A DNA stretch of 8,475 nucleotides. Origin: Microcaldota archaeon (lineage in GTDB: Archaea > Micrarchaeota > Micrarchaeia > Burarchaeales > JAKAKT01). The stretch is taken from the NCBI GenBank assembly GCA_026396425.1, contig JAPLWU010000093.1, positions 1-8,475 on the forward strand, given 5' to 3'. Both the position numbers and the translations under genes were made by a program. The notes under the pieces are model-generated. The model ran no database searches, was not told the DNA's origin, and saw only the letters and a list, made by a program, of their open reading frames with translations. The stretch's first letter is position 1; every line of letters starts with the position of its first letter. This document shows, one piece after another, positions 1-5,989 of the stretch.

Positions 1-307
1 TGCCGCCCAATATGACCAGGTATATTATTGCGAAAAAAGGCGACTGGTATGCGACCGCCGGAAATGCGAGGATTGCGCCCGCGATGAGGCCCACAGGAGG
101 CCTGAAATACGCGAGCAGGCCCGAGATGCCGACTATGAGCGCGGTTATCGGGAGCGGGTAGAAGGGAAATGCGACCAGGAGCGAGAGGATGCCAGCCATG
201 ACGAGCAGGGCCCTAGCAAGCTCCTCGTTCCTCTCCAAGTCGAGAATGACCGCCTCGTATTTCTTGGCCTTGAGGGAACCCCCGTCCTTTTCGGCTTTCT
301 CTCCCAT
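1..307 (-). CDS. Hypothetical multi-pass membrane protein (N-terminal part, cut by window edge)
   Basis: An open reading frame starts at ATG 307-305 and reads leftward without a stop to the window edge, giving the first 102 residues. It opens with a charged, lysine/glutamate-rich cytosolic segment (about residues 1-31) followed by closely packed hydrophobic stretches (about 32-49, 51-67, 70-88 and 90 onward), so it is an integral membrane protein with at least three or four membrane segments. A GAGGT ribosome binding site at 313-317 lies 5 nt before the ATG and supports this start. A TATA-like TTTATATTA lies further upstream, inside a duplicated module (310-400). It is transcribed divergently from the small gene at 463. 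I do not recognise the family; the missing C-terminus may carry the diagnostic domain. Confidence 0.8.
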   Translation of the reverse strand, partial: MGEKAEKDGGSLKAKKYEAVILDLERNEELARALLVMAGILSLLVAFPFYPLPITALIVGISGLLAYFRPPVGLIAGAILAFPAVAYQSPFFAIIYLVILGG

Positions 308-309
308 GC

Positions 310-400
310 ATTACCTCTTTATTATTCTAATATAAATGTTTAATGAGCGCGGATTACCTCTTTATTATTCTAATTTATTATTCTAATATAAATGTTTAAT
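310..400. repeat. Duplicated AT-rich promoter/RBS module with an internal 13-bp tandem repeat
   Basis: A 35-bp segment (310-344) recurs at 353-400, offset by 43 bp. The second copy is interrupted only by one extra 13-bp unit, TTATTATTCTAAT, so the unit is single in copy 1 and tandem in copy 2. Read on the minus strand, each copy holds a TATA-like TTTATATTA followed by AGAGGT, the ribosome binding site used by the gene starting at 307. The duplication therefore doubles the promoter and RBS of that gene. The TATA in the near copy sits about 26 nt from the ATG, so a transcript from it would be essentially leaderless. A transcript from the far copy would include the RBS. Slipped-strand or local duplication is the likely origin. 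Confidence 0.8.
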
Positions 401-419
401 TTGTTGTTGATTCCCGCAA

Positions 420-428
420 CTTATTAAA
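420..428 (+). promoter_or_regulatory. Putative TATA box for the gene at 463
   Basis: CTTATTAAA ends about 34 nt before the ATG at 463. Archaeal initiation about 25 nt downstream would fall near 450, giving a leader of about a dozen bases. No ribosome binding site is visible before 463, in keeping with a short-leader or leaderless transcript. This is motif and spacing only. Confidence 0.4.
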
Positions 429-462
429 CCCCTTCTCCCATAATAAATATTGTTGATTTTCG

Positions 463-789
463 ATGTTAGACCTCATGTCGGCTGCAAGGAGGAAGGCCCC
501 GCAGGCCCAGCCTCAGCCCGGCGAGCCGGCCGTCTTCAGGGACTCGGTTCTCGAGGCCGACCCGATACTCTCCAAGGCGGCCTCGGAAAGGGCGCTTTCT
601 GAAGTAAAAATCACGAGGCAGGCCCGCGAGGAAACCGAAATGTCCGTCGCGAGGCTGAAGGCCAAATTCGACAAGGCAAAAGGGAAAGCCCAAAAAGGCA
701 GGCCTGCAAAAGGCCAGGCGAATGAAGAAAACGAAAAACCAAAAGAAGGAAAGAAAATCAACTTCTCGTTCTTCGGGTTCAAGAAATAA
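463..789 (+). CDS. Small charged hypothetical protein
   Basis: This 108-residue protein is of a family I do not recognise. The first third is rich in Ala, Pro and Gln. Residues about 27-75 are a charged stretch with heptad-like spacing that could form a helix or short coiled coil. The tail (about 70-108) is dominated by Lys, Gly and Glu and ends in aromatic Phe residues. There is no signal peptide or membrane segment, so it is probably cytosolic; the basic tail could contact nucleic acid or membrane, but that is speculation. An ATG at 475 in the same frame is an alternative start. GC-rich codon choice like that of the neighbours supports the reading over the two antisense frames. It ends convergently with the FKBP gene, 65 bp away. 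Confidence 0.65.
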   Translation: MLDLMSAARRKAPQAQPQPGEPAVFRDSVLEADPILSKAASERALSEVKITRQAREETEMSVARLKAKFDKAKGKAQKGRPAKGQANEENEKPKEGKKINFSFFGFKK

Positions 790-854
790 AGAAAGGTAAG
801 AAATAAGAAATGTAAGAAAAAATAAGAAACAATAGAAATAAAGCGGAAAGCGGC
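790..854 (-). terminator. T-rich terminator region after the FKBP gene
   Basis: The spacer between the convergent stops is almost free of C on the plus strand and built of repeated AATAAGAA-like words. On the minus strand, just past the FKBP stop, it becomes a series of T runs including TTTTTT (822-817). Archaeal RNA polymerase commonly terminates at such T tracts without needing a hairpin. No strong stem is present. Confidence 0.45.
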
Positions 855-1589
855 TTATTTCGTTTCCTCTGCCGCTTCGGTTTCATCCGCTTCTTTCTTC
901 TCCTCGACTTTCTCCTCCTCTTTCATTGCCATGTCGTATTTCTCGATGCACGAGACTTTCTTTATGTTCGGGAGGTATTCGCCCACGTTTTTCACAAGCG
1001 CGTCCTTACCCACCATGAACTCGACGTCCTTCTTCACCTTCTCGCCAAACAAGAGCTCGAGCTCCCCTCCTGCCAGCTTGGCCTCGCCCTCAATCTTGCT
1101 CTCCTTCATGAGAGCCTTCACTTTGGCCTCGTCCCCCTCAATGGCCTCATCGACCGACAAATCGTAAACCAGCTTATGGCCCGCGAGAGGATGGTTGAAG
1201 TCGACGAGCACTCTTCCGCTCGTAACGCTCTTCACGGTTGCAACCCTGTTGTCGAGCTCTACCGGCATCCCGGGGTAAGGCGTGATGTCCCTTTTCGTGA
1301 ATTCCGAGAGCGGCATCACGCGCACGAGCTGCGGGTCCCGCTTCCCGAACGCCTTTTCCGGTTCGACCTCAATTTTCCTGGCCTCGCCCGGCTTCATTCC
1401 CTCAAGCGCAGAGTCGATACCCTCTATGACGTTTCCCCTCCCAATCACCACCAGTTTCGGGCCGTAGTTCCTCCTCTCCTCGAATATGTTGGCCTTCCTT
1501 GCCTCCTCCGCGTCCGTAGTGTCGAACACGTCGCCCGTCACCGCCCTTCTGCCAGTGAATCTTATGCGCACGAAACTTCCCTTGTCCAT
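855..1589 (-). CDS. FKBP-type peptidyl-prolyl cis-trans isomerase, SlyD-like, with C-terminal extension
   Basis: Predicted 244-residue cytosolic folding catalyst and chaperone that isomerises Xaa-Pro bonds. The N-terminus (KGSFVRIRFTGR) is the first FKBP strand. FDTT (22-25), VIEGIDSALEGMKPGE (54-69) and the FGKRDP segment (81-86) are FKBP-fold signatures. Residues about 90-130 form the insert-in-flap domain typical of SlyD and archaeal FKBPs, and the fold returns with VDFNHPLAGHKLVYDLSV (129-146), the most diagnostic motif. Residues about 147-221 form the extra domain seen in longer archaeal FKBPs, and 222-244 are an acidic/lysine tail. I chose ATG 1589 because GGGGAGTGAT (1603-1594) lies at proper spacing before it. 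An in-frame GTG at 1598 lies inside that ribosome binding site and is less likely. It is divergent from the gene at 1673. Confidence 0.93.
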   Translation of the reverse strand: MDKGSFVRIRFTGRRAVTGDVFDTTDAEEARKANIFEERRNYGPKLVVIGRGNVIEGIDSALEGMKPGEARKIEVEPEKAFGKRDPQLVRVMPLSEFTKRDITPYPGMPVELDNRVATVKSVTSGRVLVDFNHPLAGHKLVYDLSVDEAIEGDEAKVKALMKESKIEGEAKLAGGELELLFGEKVKKDVEFMVGKDALVKNVGEYLPNIKKVSCIEKYDMAMKEEEKVEEKKEADETEAAEETK

Positions 1590-1639
1590 CCAAATCACTC
1601 CCCGTCATTCTTTTGCTTCAGTTGCTCCAACTCAAAATC

Positions 1640-1649
1640 ATTTTAAACT
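1640..1649. promoter_or_regulatory. Shared, near-symmetric TATA box between the FKBP and glycoprotein genes
   Basis: TTTTAAA (1641-1647) lies about 29 nt before the plus-strand ATG at 1673, so that gene is probably leaderless. Read on the other strand, TTTAAAA lies about 55 nt before the FKBP ATG at 1589, giving a leader of about 29 nt that includes its GGGGAG ribosome binding site. No second good AT box exists in the 83-bp gap, so one element may serve both directions. This is inferred from motif and spacing. Confidence 0.5.
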
Positions 1650-1672
1650 TTTACGTGGGAAACTAGCTAAAT

Positions 1673-2893
1673 ATGGTTAGCATATTCCGTAGCACTTTAA
1701 TAAAACTTGCCGTTATCGTAATTTGCCTGGCCTTCCTTCTTGAGGTGTTCGCTTTCCAGAGGAACCAGTCCGGGTCCACAACTCCGGAGACAAACGACAC
1801 CGAGGAAGGGCCTTCCACGGTAGGGGCGGGCTACGGCAACGTGACGATAGTCTCGTATGGCGACTCGCTCGGCTCCGAGGTGAAGGTCTACAACTACACT
1901 CCGGAGGCGAAATCGATTGCGGCCTCGCTCGTTTCGCGCGGGCTGGCCCTCTATTATTCCGAAACCCCATCGGGCGCGCTCGTGATAAACCTGCCAAGGG
2001 GCTCGAACATCTCAGCAATCGCCTCTGAACTCGAGGGCCTCAACCTGCCGATGAGGACGAGGGCCCTCGTGCGCTTCACCGCTCCGGTCACGTTCACCAC
2101 GGACGCTGGCCCGGTGACATTGGAAGTCGGTTCGCTCTACATGGAGCTTGACCCGGGCCTCCCGGCTGGCAGGCTGATACCCGTCCGGGTGCAGGCGAGC
2201 ATAAGCGGGGGGAGGGCGGTCGACAAATACGTCGAGCCCTACTATAACGTCGAATACTTCTACGCGCCCGCGGCCATAACCGGCCTTACCGGCCACTATG
2301 TGACCGCCGGATTCTTCGCCTGGGAGAACAGGAGCTTCGATGCTGCCGCAATAGCCACCAACCTCTCTGGACAATTCTCGAATTTCTCGTTCCTCCCGCT
2401 GCTCAACAATTCGGTTGGCTTCCTGCGCCCGCTCAATGCAACCGAGTTCGAATCGCTCAAATCCCTCAATCTTTCGTACGTTTCGTCAGTTGATTCCTCC
2501 TCCGCCTCGATTGCCAACAACTTCACTGACAAGCAGAAGCTTTCCGAGGACTTCTCGGCGGCGCTGCCGCCCGAAATTGCCTTCTCGCTCTCATACCCAT
2601 ATTCTCTCATGCGGATGGAGTTCATTGACAACGCGAGCAGAACGTCCGAGCAAATAGAGGGAATCCTCAATGCCAGCATGCCGTCCGCCTCTCTCGTAGA
2701 CATATACCGCTACGCCAACGTCGCGCTCAACAAGACGGTCGTGAACCCGGACAGCGGGCTTTCCTACAGGGTGCTCCCGTCCTCGGTGCTCGTTCCGGTC
2801 ACGCCGGACAGGGCGGTCAACGACACGCTTCAAATCTACATAAAGGCCAGGACCTTCTCGGACTTCATCCTCTCCTACGAGTACGTCCCATGA
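1673..2893 (+). CDS. Membrane-anchored extracellular protein rich in N-glycosylation sequons
   Basis: Protein of 406 residues. A short basic N-terminus is followed by one hydrophobic segment (about 9-28) that is a signal anchor or uncleaved signal peptide, and the rest is extracellular. I count 16 N-X-S/T sequons: N31, 41, 56, 74, 112, 219, 230, 237, 245, 255, 266, 283, 320, 333, 353 and 383. None lies between 113 and 218, so that central segment may be a distinct, unglycosylated domain. Residues about 30-50 are a Ser/Thr/Gly/Glu linker. There are no cysteines after residue 18. I do not recognise a catalytic motif or family. A surface or cell-envelope role is likely, with archaeal AglB-type glycosylation as an inference. 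The ATG at 1673 lies about 29 nt from a TATA-like box with no ribosome binding site, consistent with a leaderless message. Confidence 0.8.
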   Translation: MVSIFRSTLIKLAVIVICLAFLLEVFAFQRNQSGSTTPETNDTEEGPSTVGAGYGNVTIVSYGDSLGSEVKVYNYTPEAKSIAASLVSRGLALYYSETPSGALVINLPRGSNISAIASELEGLNLPMRTRALVRFTAPVTFTTDAGPVTLEVGSLYMELDPGLPAGRLIPVRVQASISGGRAVDKYVEPYYNVEYFYAPAAITGLTGHYVTAGFFAWENRSFDAAAIATNLSGQFSNFSFLPLLNNSVGFLRPLNATEFESLKSLNLSYVSSVDSSSASIANNFTDKQKLSEDFSAALPPEIAFSLSYPYSLMRMEFIDNASRTSEQIEGILNASMPSASLVDIYRYANVALNKTVVNPDSGLSYRVLPSSVLVPVTPDRAVNDTLQIYIKARTFSDFILSYEYVP

Positions 2894-2907
2894 GCGCGGC
2901 ATCCTTC

Positions 2908-2915
2908 TTTAAATA
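2908..2915 (+). promoter_or_regulatory. Putative TATA box for the gene at 2969
   Basis: TTTAAATA lies just after the stop of the upstream gene. Initiation would fall near 2938, giving a leader of about 30 nt before the ATG at 2969. This placement argues against the in-frame TTG at 2918, which lies only a few bases beyond the box. Confidence 0.5.
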
Positions 2916-2968
2916 GTTTGCAAGAGCTAATACGCTACCTATTCTACCAACGTCTGGGTGGCTTGACG

Positions 2969-3595
2969 ATGCAACAGATTGTATTCACTCCGAAGCTGTA
3001 CGGCGAGGGAGAGAAAAAACTTTTCACGATGGGCCAAGCGATAATGCGCGTCCGCAGGGGAGGCCCGCTCGACTTCTCCAACCAGCTCCTCACGGAAGGC
3101 GACAGAAGGAGCATGTCCCGCGAGGGGGTAATGGCTGCATTTGACGGAAGACTTCACCCGGTGAGCGAGGAGTTTAGGGAGGAGCTGGGAAGGGCCCGCT
3201 CGGTCGCTCTCCCCAGCCTATTGGTCCGCCCAAACGGCAGCGAGCCTGTCGTTTACAAATTTCTTGACGAGGTTTTTGTCGTCCACACGTCGGATTCGGC
3301 AGGGAAAGGGGACAAACTGTTCCTCGCCTCTTCTTTCGAGGCCGAAGCTCGCGGAAGCACCTATCACATCCGGGCCAAAAGCGATGGGATGCGCCCTGAT
3401 TTTTCCGGGGGAGTCTGCAACGCGGGTTGCTTTGTCGGACTTCTGACTTTTTGTGCTGGCGACCCCAATGCACAGCTGCGAATCGAGCCGCCCTTCCCGC
3501 GCGTCGCAATCGCCTGCCTCACGGCCGAGCACGCCCTTTCTTCCCAGAGGCGTTCGAATTCCAGAACGCCCGACATGGGCAAGGTCGCCAGCTGA
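2969..3595 (+). CDS. Hypothetical protein, no recognised family
   Basis: Protein of 208 residues from ATG 2969. The frame stays open upstream to a TTG at 2918, but that codon sits immediately after a TATA-like box (2908-2915) and would lie outside the transcript. A weak GGGTGG lies about 8 nt before the chosen ATG. The protein is soluble-looking, with mixed charge. A cysteine-containing hydrophobic stretch at about 148-163 (Cys150, Cys154 and Cys162) is followed by Cys183. The C-terminal 20 residues are polar and basic and look disordered. I see no P-loop, nucleotide-binding or catalytic motif. The GC-rich third codon positions match the neighbours. It lies between the glycoprotein and flavodoxin genes with its own promoter-like box, so the context does not suggest a function. 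Confidence 0.6.
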   Translation: MQQIVFTPKLYGEGEKKLFTMGQAIMRVRRGGPLDFSNQLLTEGDRRSMSREGVMAAFDGRLHPVSEEFREELGRARSVALPSLLVRPNGSEPVVYKFLDEVFVVHTSDSAGKGDKLFLASSFEAEARGSTYHIRAKSDGMRPDFSGGVCNAGCFVGLLTFCAGDPNAQLRIEPPFPRVAIACLTAEHALSSQRRSNSRTPDMGKVAS

Positions 3596-3644
3596 GTGCT
3601 TATGGAGCTGGTCCGCCCCTCAAAGCTCGGCTCGAGCCAGAGCA

Positions 3645-3652
3645 TTTTTAAC
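3645..3652 (+). promoter_or_regulatory. Putative TATA box for the flavodoxin gene
   Basis: TTTTTAAC lies about 35 nt before the ATG at 3683, which predicts a leader of roughly ten bases without a ribosome binding site. A perfect 10-bp palindrome, GGCTCGAGCC (3629-3638), sits just upstream, in the region where a BRE or regulator site would lie. Confidence 0.5.
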
Positions 3653-3682
3653 CTTTAGTCGCCAACTGGCACTCGGCTTTGC

Positions 3683-4267
3683 ATGAAAAAAAGAAAAGTC
3701 CTCATCGTCTGCAGTTCGAGCCATCACCACATATCCACGCCCGACTGGGTGGACTTGCGGCCAAAGGATAACCTGCCGAGGGCGCGGGTATGTGACGGAA
3801 ACACGGAAAAAATAGCAAAGGCCATGGCAAAAATCCTCGATGCGAAATTGGTAAAAACAGAAGAAGTTGGGCCGGCGACTCTCGAGAAAATTTCGAATTA
3901 TGATTTTGATTTGATCGGTTTTGGCTCAGGGGTTTATTTTTCAAAACTCGATAAAAACCTGCTCGATTTGGTTGACCGCCTTCCCCAATCCAATGGCAAG
4001 CTGGCGTTCATTTTTTCCACGAGCGGCCTGCCAGAAATAAAATTTGTCCATGGGTTTTCGCGTTCGCTGAAAAACAAACTTCTCGAAAAAAAATTTGTTT
4101 TGGTTGGCGAATTCTCGTGCCGCGGCCACGATACGAACGGATTTTTCCTCAAGCTAATCGGCGGAATCCACAAGGGAAGGCCGGATGAAAAAGACATCAA
4201 CGCAGCGGAAGCATTCGCAAGAAATCTAAAAGAAAAGCTCGAGGCTCGCCGGCCGAAAAGTTCGTGA
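3683..4267 (+). CDS. Flavodoxin-family FMN protein with an insertion in the phosphate-binding loop
   Basis: Predicted 194-residue flavodoxin-like protein that would bind FMN and act as an electron carrier or NAD(P)H-dependent reductase. The first beta strand is KVLIVCSSS (5-13). The phosphate loop, usually a continuous S-x-H-GNTEKIA, is split: SSHHH (12-16) and GNTEKIAKAM (39-48) are separated by about 22 residues. The second FMN loop is GFGSGVYFSKLD (79-90) and the third FSTSG (111-115). The C-terminal CRGHDT...GFFLKLIGGIHKGRPDEKD (146-171) matches a common flavodoxin-domain subfamily. There is no signal or membrane segment. Outside the insertion, codon use is AT-richer than in the neighbours. 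No ribosome binding site precedes the ATG. The physiological partner is not evident from context. Confidence 0.88.
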   Translation: MKKRKVLIVCSSSHHHISTPDWVDLRPKDNLPRARVCDGNTEKIAKAMAKILDAKLVKTEEVGPATLEKISNYDFDLIGFGSGVYFSKLDKNLLDLVDRLPQSNGKLAFIFSTSGLPEIKFVHGFSRSLKNKLLEKKFVLVGEFSCRGHDTNGFFLKLIGGIHKGRPDEKDINAAEAFARNLKEKLEARRPKSS

Positions 4268-4356
4268 GAACAGCCAAAAACTTCGCGAGAAACATTCTCT
4301 GGGAAAAGTTGAAAGGAAATTCGCGAGAAATCTGAAGGAAAAACTCGAAACCTGAG
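4214..4356 (+). repeat. Degenerate repeats of the flavodoxin 3' end
   Basis: The end of the flavodoxin gene, TTCGCAAGAAATCT... (from 4214), reads FARNLKEKLE. Related copies follow downstream: TTCGCGAGAAACATT (4282, readable as FARNILWEKLK) and TTCGCGAGAAATCTGAAGG (4320, readable as FARNLKEKLET then stop at 4354-4356). A short TTCGTGAGAAC at 4261 may be a fourth. Copies at 4214, 4282 and 4320 are in three different frames, so they do not extend the protein. They look like a decayed local duplication or the tail of a lost paralogue. Confidence 0.6.
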
Positions 4357-4380
4357 AGCCGATAAATCAAGTTGTCTTTT

Positions 4381-5145
4381 TCATCTGTCGAGGAATTTGA
4401 GCAGGTTCCTCATGAGTTCCGTCGGTATGGCATAGACCCTGGTGTTGCTCTTCTCGTTGGCGAGGTTGTTTATCGTCTGCAGGGTCCTTATGTGGAGGGC
4501 GCCCGGAGTAGAGGTGAGCTGCTTTGCGGCTTTCACGAGGTTCTGGGATGCCGCGAGCTCCCCTTCGGCCTTTATTATAACGGCGCGCTTCTCTCTTTCG
4601 GCTTCAGCGGCCTTCCCTATTATCCTTATTAGGTCGGGCGGGAGCTCGATGTCCTTCAATTCGACGCTCTCCACCTTTATCCCCCAGGGGTCGGTTGCCT
4701 TGTCCACTATCTCCTTTATCTTGCCCGAAGTGGTTTCCCTCTGGCCGAGAAGGGAGTCAAGGCTCGTCTCGCCCACGACATTCCTCATCGAGGTCTGGGC
4801 GAGCTGCGAAGTGGCATCGTAGTAATCCTGGATTTCCATCACCGCGAGCTTGGGGTCGGCGACCCTGAAGTAAAGCACCGCGTTCACCATTACAGAAACA
4901 TTGTCCCTGGTCATTATATCCTGCTTCGGGACGTCGATTGCGTTGACGCGGATGTCTATCCTGCGCCACGTCTGGATTACCGGGATGACTATCTGTAGGC
5001 CCGGCTCCATTATGCCCGAGAACTGCCCGAGCGTGAACTTTATGCCCCTCTCGTACTGGTTGACTATCTTTATCGAAGAAAGCGCCAGCAGGATTATGAC
5101 TATCGAACCCGGGAAACAAAGAAAAGCCAGCAGTTCGGCAATCAT
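4381..5145 (-). CDS. Stomatin/slipin-like SPFH protein (second gene of tandem pair)
   Basis: Membrane scaffold protein of the SPFH/band 7 family, 254 residues. One N-terminal hydrophobic hairpin or membrane segment (about 5-27) is followed by the stomatin core: VNQYERGIKFTLGQFSG (28-44), EPGLQIVIPVIQ (47-58), RRIDIRV (61-67), VPKQDIMTRDNVSV (72-85), ATSQLAQTSMRNVVG (111-125), WGIKVESVELKDIELP (154-169) and the coiled-coil start KAAEAEREKRAVIIKAEGE (178-196). The C-terminus ends at the stomatin-type tail without the long coiled coil of flotillins. Its ATG overlaps the upstream SPFH stop by 4 bp (ATGA), with AAGGTG (5156-5151) as ribosome binding site, so the two are translationally coupled. 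It is closely similar along its length to its upstream neighbour, suggesting tandem duplication and possibly a hetero-oligomer. The exact function is not determined by sequence. Confidence 0.94.
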   Translation of the reverse strand: MIAELLAFLCFPGSIVIILLALSSIKIVNQYERGIKFTLGQFSGIMEPGLQIVIPVIQTWRRIDIRVNAIDVPKQDIMTRDNVSVMVNAVLYFRVADPKLAVMEIQDYYDATSQLAQTSMRNVVGETSLDSLLGQRETTSGKIKEIVDKATDPWGIKVESVELKDIELPPDLIRIIGKAAEAEREKRAVIIKAEGELAASQNLVKAAKQLTSTPGALHIRTLQTINNLANEKSNTRVYAIPTELMRNLLKFLDR

Positions 5146-5924
5146 TTCTTCACCTTTTCCTTCCCCTTTTCTTCCTGGCCGTAACCGTCGTAGGGCTTCA
5201 GGACATCGAACGGGATGAAGAAAGATACGGTATTGGAGGGGTCGGAAGCAACATCGTTAAGGCTCTGGAGAGTCCTGAGGTGGAGCGCTCCGTTCACGGA
5301 CGAGATTATCGAGGCCGCTTTCGTCACCTTCTCAGCAGCCGCGGCGTCGCCCTCAGAGCGGATTATGACCGCCTGCTTGAGCCGTTCTGCCTCGGCCGCC
5401 TTTGCCATTACCCTCTTCATGTCATTCGGAAGCTCAATGTCCTTGAGCTCCACGTCATGGAGCTTTATCCCCCAGGAAGAGGCCATCTGTTCGACTATCC
5501 CCATTATTTTCTGGGAAGTCGACTCCCTCTGGCTCAGCAACTCGTCCAGAGTTATGGAGCCGACAACATTTCTCATGGTGGTCTGGGCGAGCTGCGAAGT
5601 TGCGTACATGAAGTCGTTGACTTTTATGACAGACGCCGCGGCGTCGACTATCTTGAAATACAGGACTACGTTCACCTTCACGGAAACATTATCCTTTGTT
5701 ATCGCATCCTGCGGGGGCACGACTATAACGCGGACCCGCATGTCTCTTGACGTATACGCCTGCAGTATTGGAATGACGAACCTCAGCCCCGGCTCGAGCG
5801 TTCCGCTGTATTTCCCCAGCGTGAATAATACGCCCCTCTCGTACTGGTAGATGACCTTGGCGCAAGCCAGAATCAGGAATAATACGAATACGCCGAACAG
5901 TATGAATATAATCTCGAAAGCCAT
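5142..5924 (-). CDS. Stomatin/slipin-like SPFH protein (first gene of tandem pair)
   Basis: SPFH/band 7 membrane scaffold protein, 260 residues from ATG 5924. The hydrophobic N-terminus (about 3-22) anchors it. The SPFH core follows: YQYERGVLFTLGKYSG (26-41), EPGLRFVIPILQ (44-55), VVPPQDAITKDNVSVKV (68-84), ATSQLAQTTMRNVVG (108-122), WGIKLHDVELKDIELP (151-166) and KAAEAERLKQAVIIRSEGDA (175-194). The C-terminal tail (about 247-260) is highly charged and lysine-rich, and absent from its partner. An in-frame ATG at 5930 lies only 1 nt after the AAGGTGGG site (5938-5931), while ATG 5924 lies 6 nt after it, so I prefer 5924. The gene is preceded by its own TATA box inside an inverted repeat and followed by the coupled second SPFH gene. 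Confidence 0.94.
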   Translation of the reverse strand: MAFEIIFILFGVFVLFLILACAKVIYQYERGVLFTLGKYSGTLEPGLRFVIPILQAYTSRDMRVRVIVVPPQDAITKDNVSVKVNVVLYFKIVDAAASVIKVNDFMYATSQLAQTTMRNVVGSITLDELLSQRESTSQKIMGIVEQMASSWGIKLHDVELKDIELPNDMKRVMAKAAEAERLKQAVIIRSEGDAAAAEKVTKAASIISSVNGALHLRTLQSLNDVASDPSNTVSFFIPFDVLKPYDGYGQEEKGKEKVKK

Positions 5925-5952
5925 CCGCATCCCACCTTAGATTACTATGCGG

Positions 5953-5989
5953 GAGAATGCTTTTATACTTAATCGCGCAGGGCATTCTC
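5953..5989. promoter_or_regulatory. SPFH-pair promoter: TATA box bracketed by an 8-bp inverted repeat
   Basis: On the minus strand, GTATAAAA (5968-5961) is a good archaeal TATA box. Initiation would fall near 5939, just before the AAGGTGGG ribosome binding site. The box lies between perfect inverted arms GAGAATGC (5953-5960) and GCATTCTC (5982-5989), separated by 21 bp. A regulator binding both arms would occlude or flank TATA/BRE, so this is a candidate operator. The arms lie in the 65-bp gap after the upstream gene's stop. A transcription-terminating hairpin with a 21-nt loop is a weaker explanation. Confidence 0.55.

Noticed and set aside
310..400. CRISPR-like or mobile-element terminal repeats
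   Set aside because: There are only two copies, 43 bp apart, AT-rich and overlapping promoter signals, with no spacers, cas genes or transposase; a local duplication is sufficient.
1176..1646. Plus-strand open frame (156 codons) opposite the FKBP gene
   Set aside because: The FKBP signatures are on the minus strand; this frame is His/Arg-rich shadow sequence with no ribosome binding site or promoter.
2918..2968. Upstream TTG start adding 17 residues to the protein at 2969
   Set aside because: The TTG lies only about 3 nt past a TATA-like box, so it would fall upstream of the expected transcript start.
3629..3650. GGCTCGAGCC palindrome followed by ATTTTTA as a rho-independent-like terminator
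   Set aside because: The stem would have only 5 bp and no loop, and the T run is better explained as the TATA box of the flavodoxin gene at archaeal spacing.
3427..3686. Overlapping plus-strand frames at 3427-3651 and 3453-3686
   Set aside because: They overlap the 3' end of the 2969 gene in other frames, lack a ribosome binding site and show no recognisable protein features; the 2969 frame is longer and has a suitable promoter and start.
5215..5850. Long plus-strand open frame (211 codons) opposite the first SPFH gene
   Set aside because: It is the antisense shadow of a clear SPFH coding region; its translation is Ser/Thr-rich with no family resemblance, a product of codon bias in the real gene. 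The same holds for 4442-4822.
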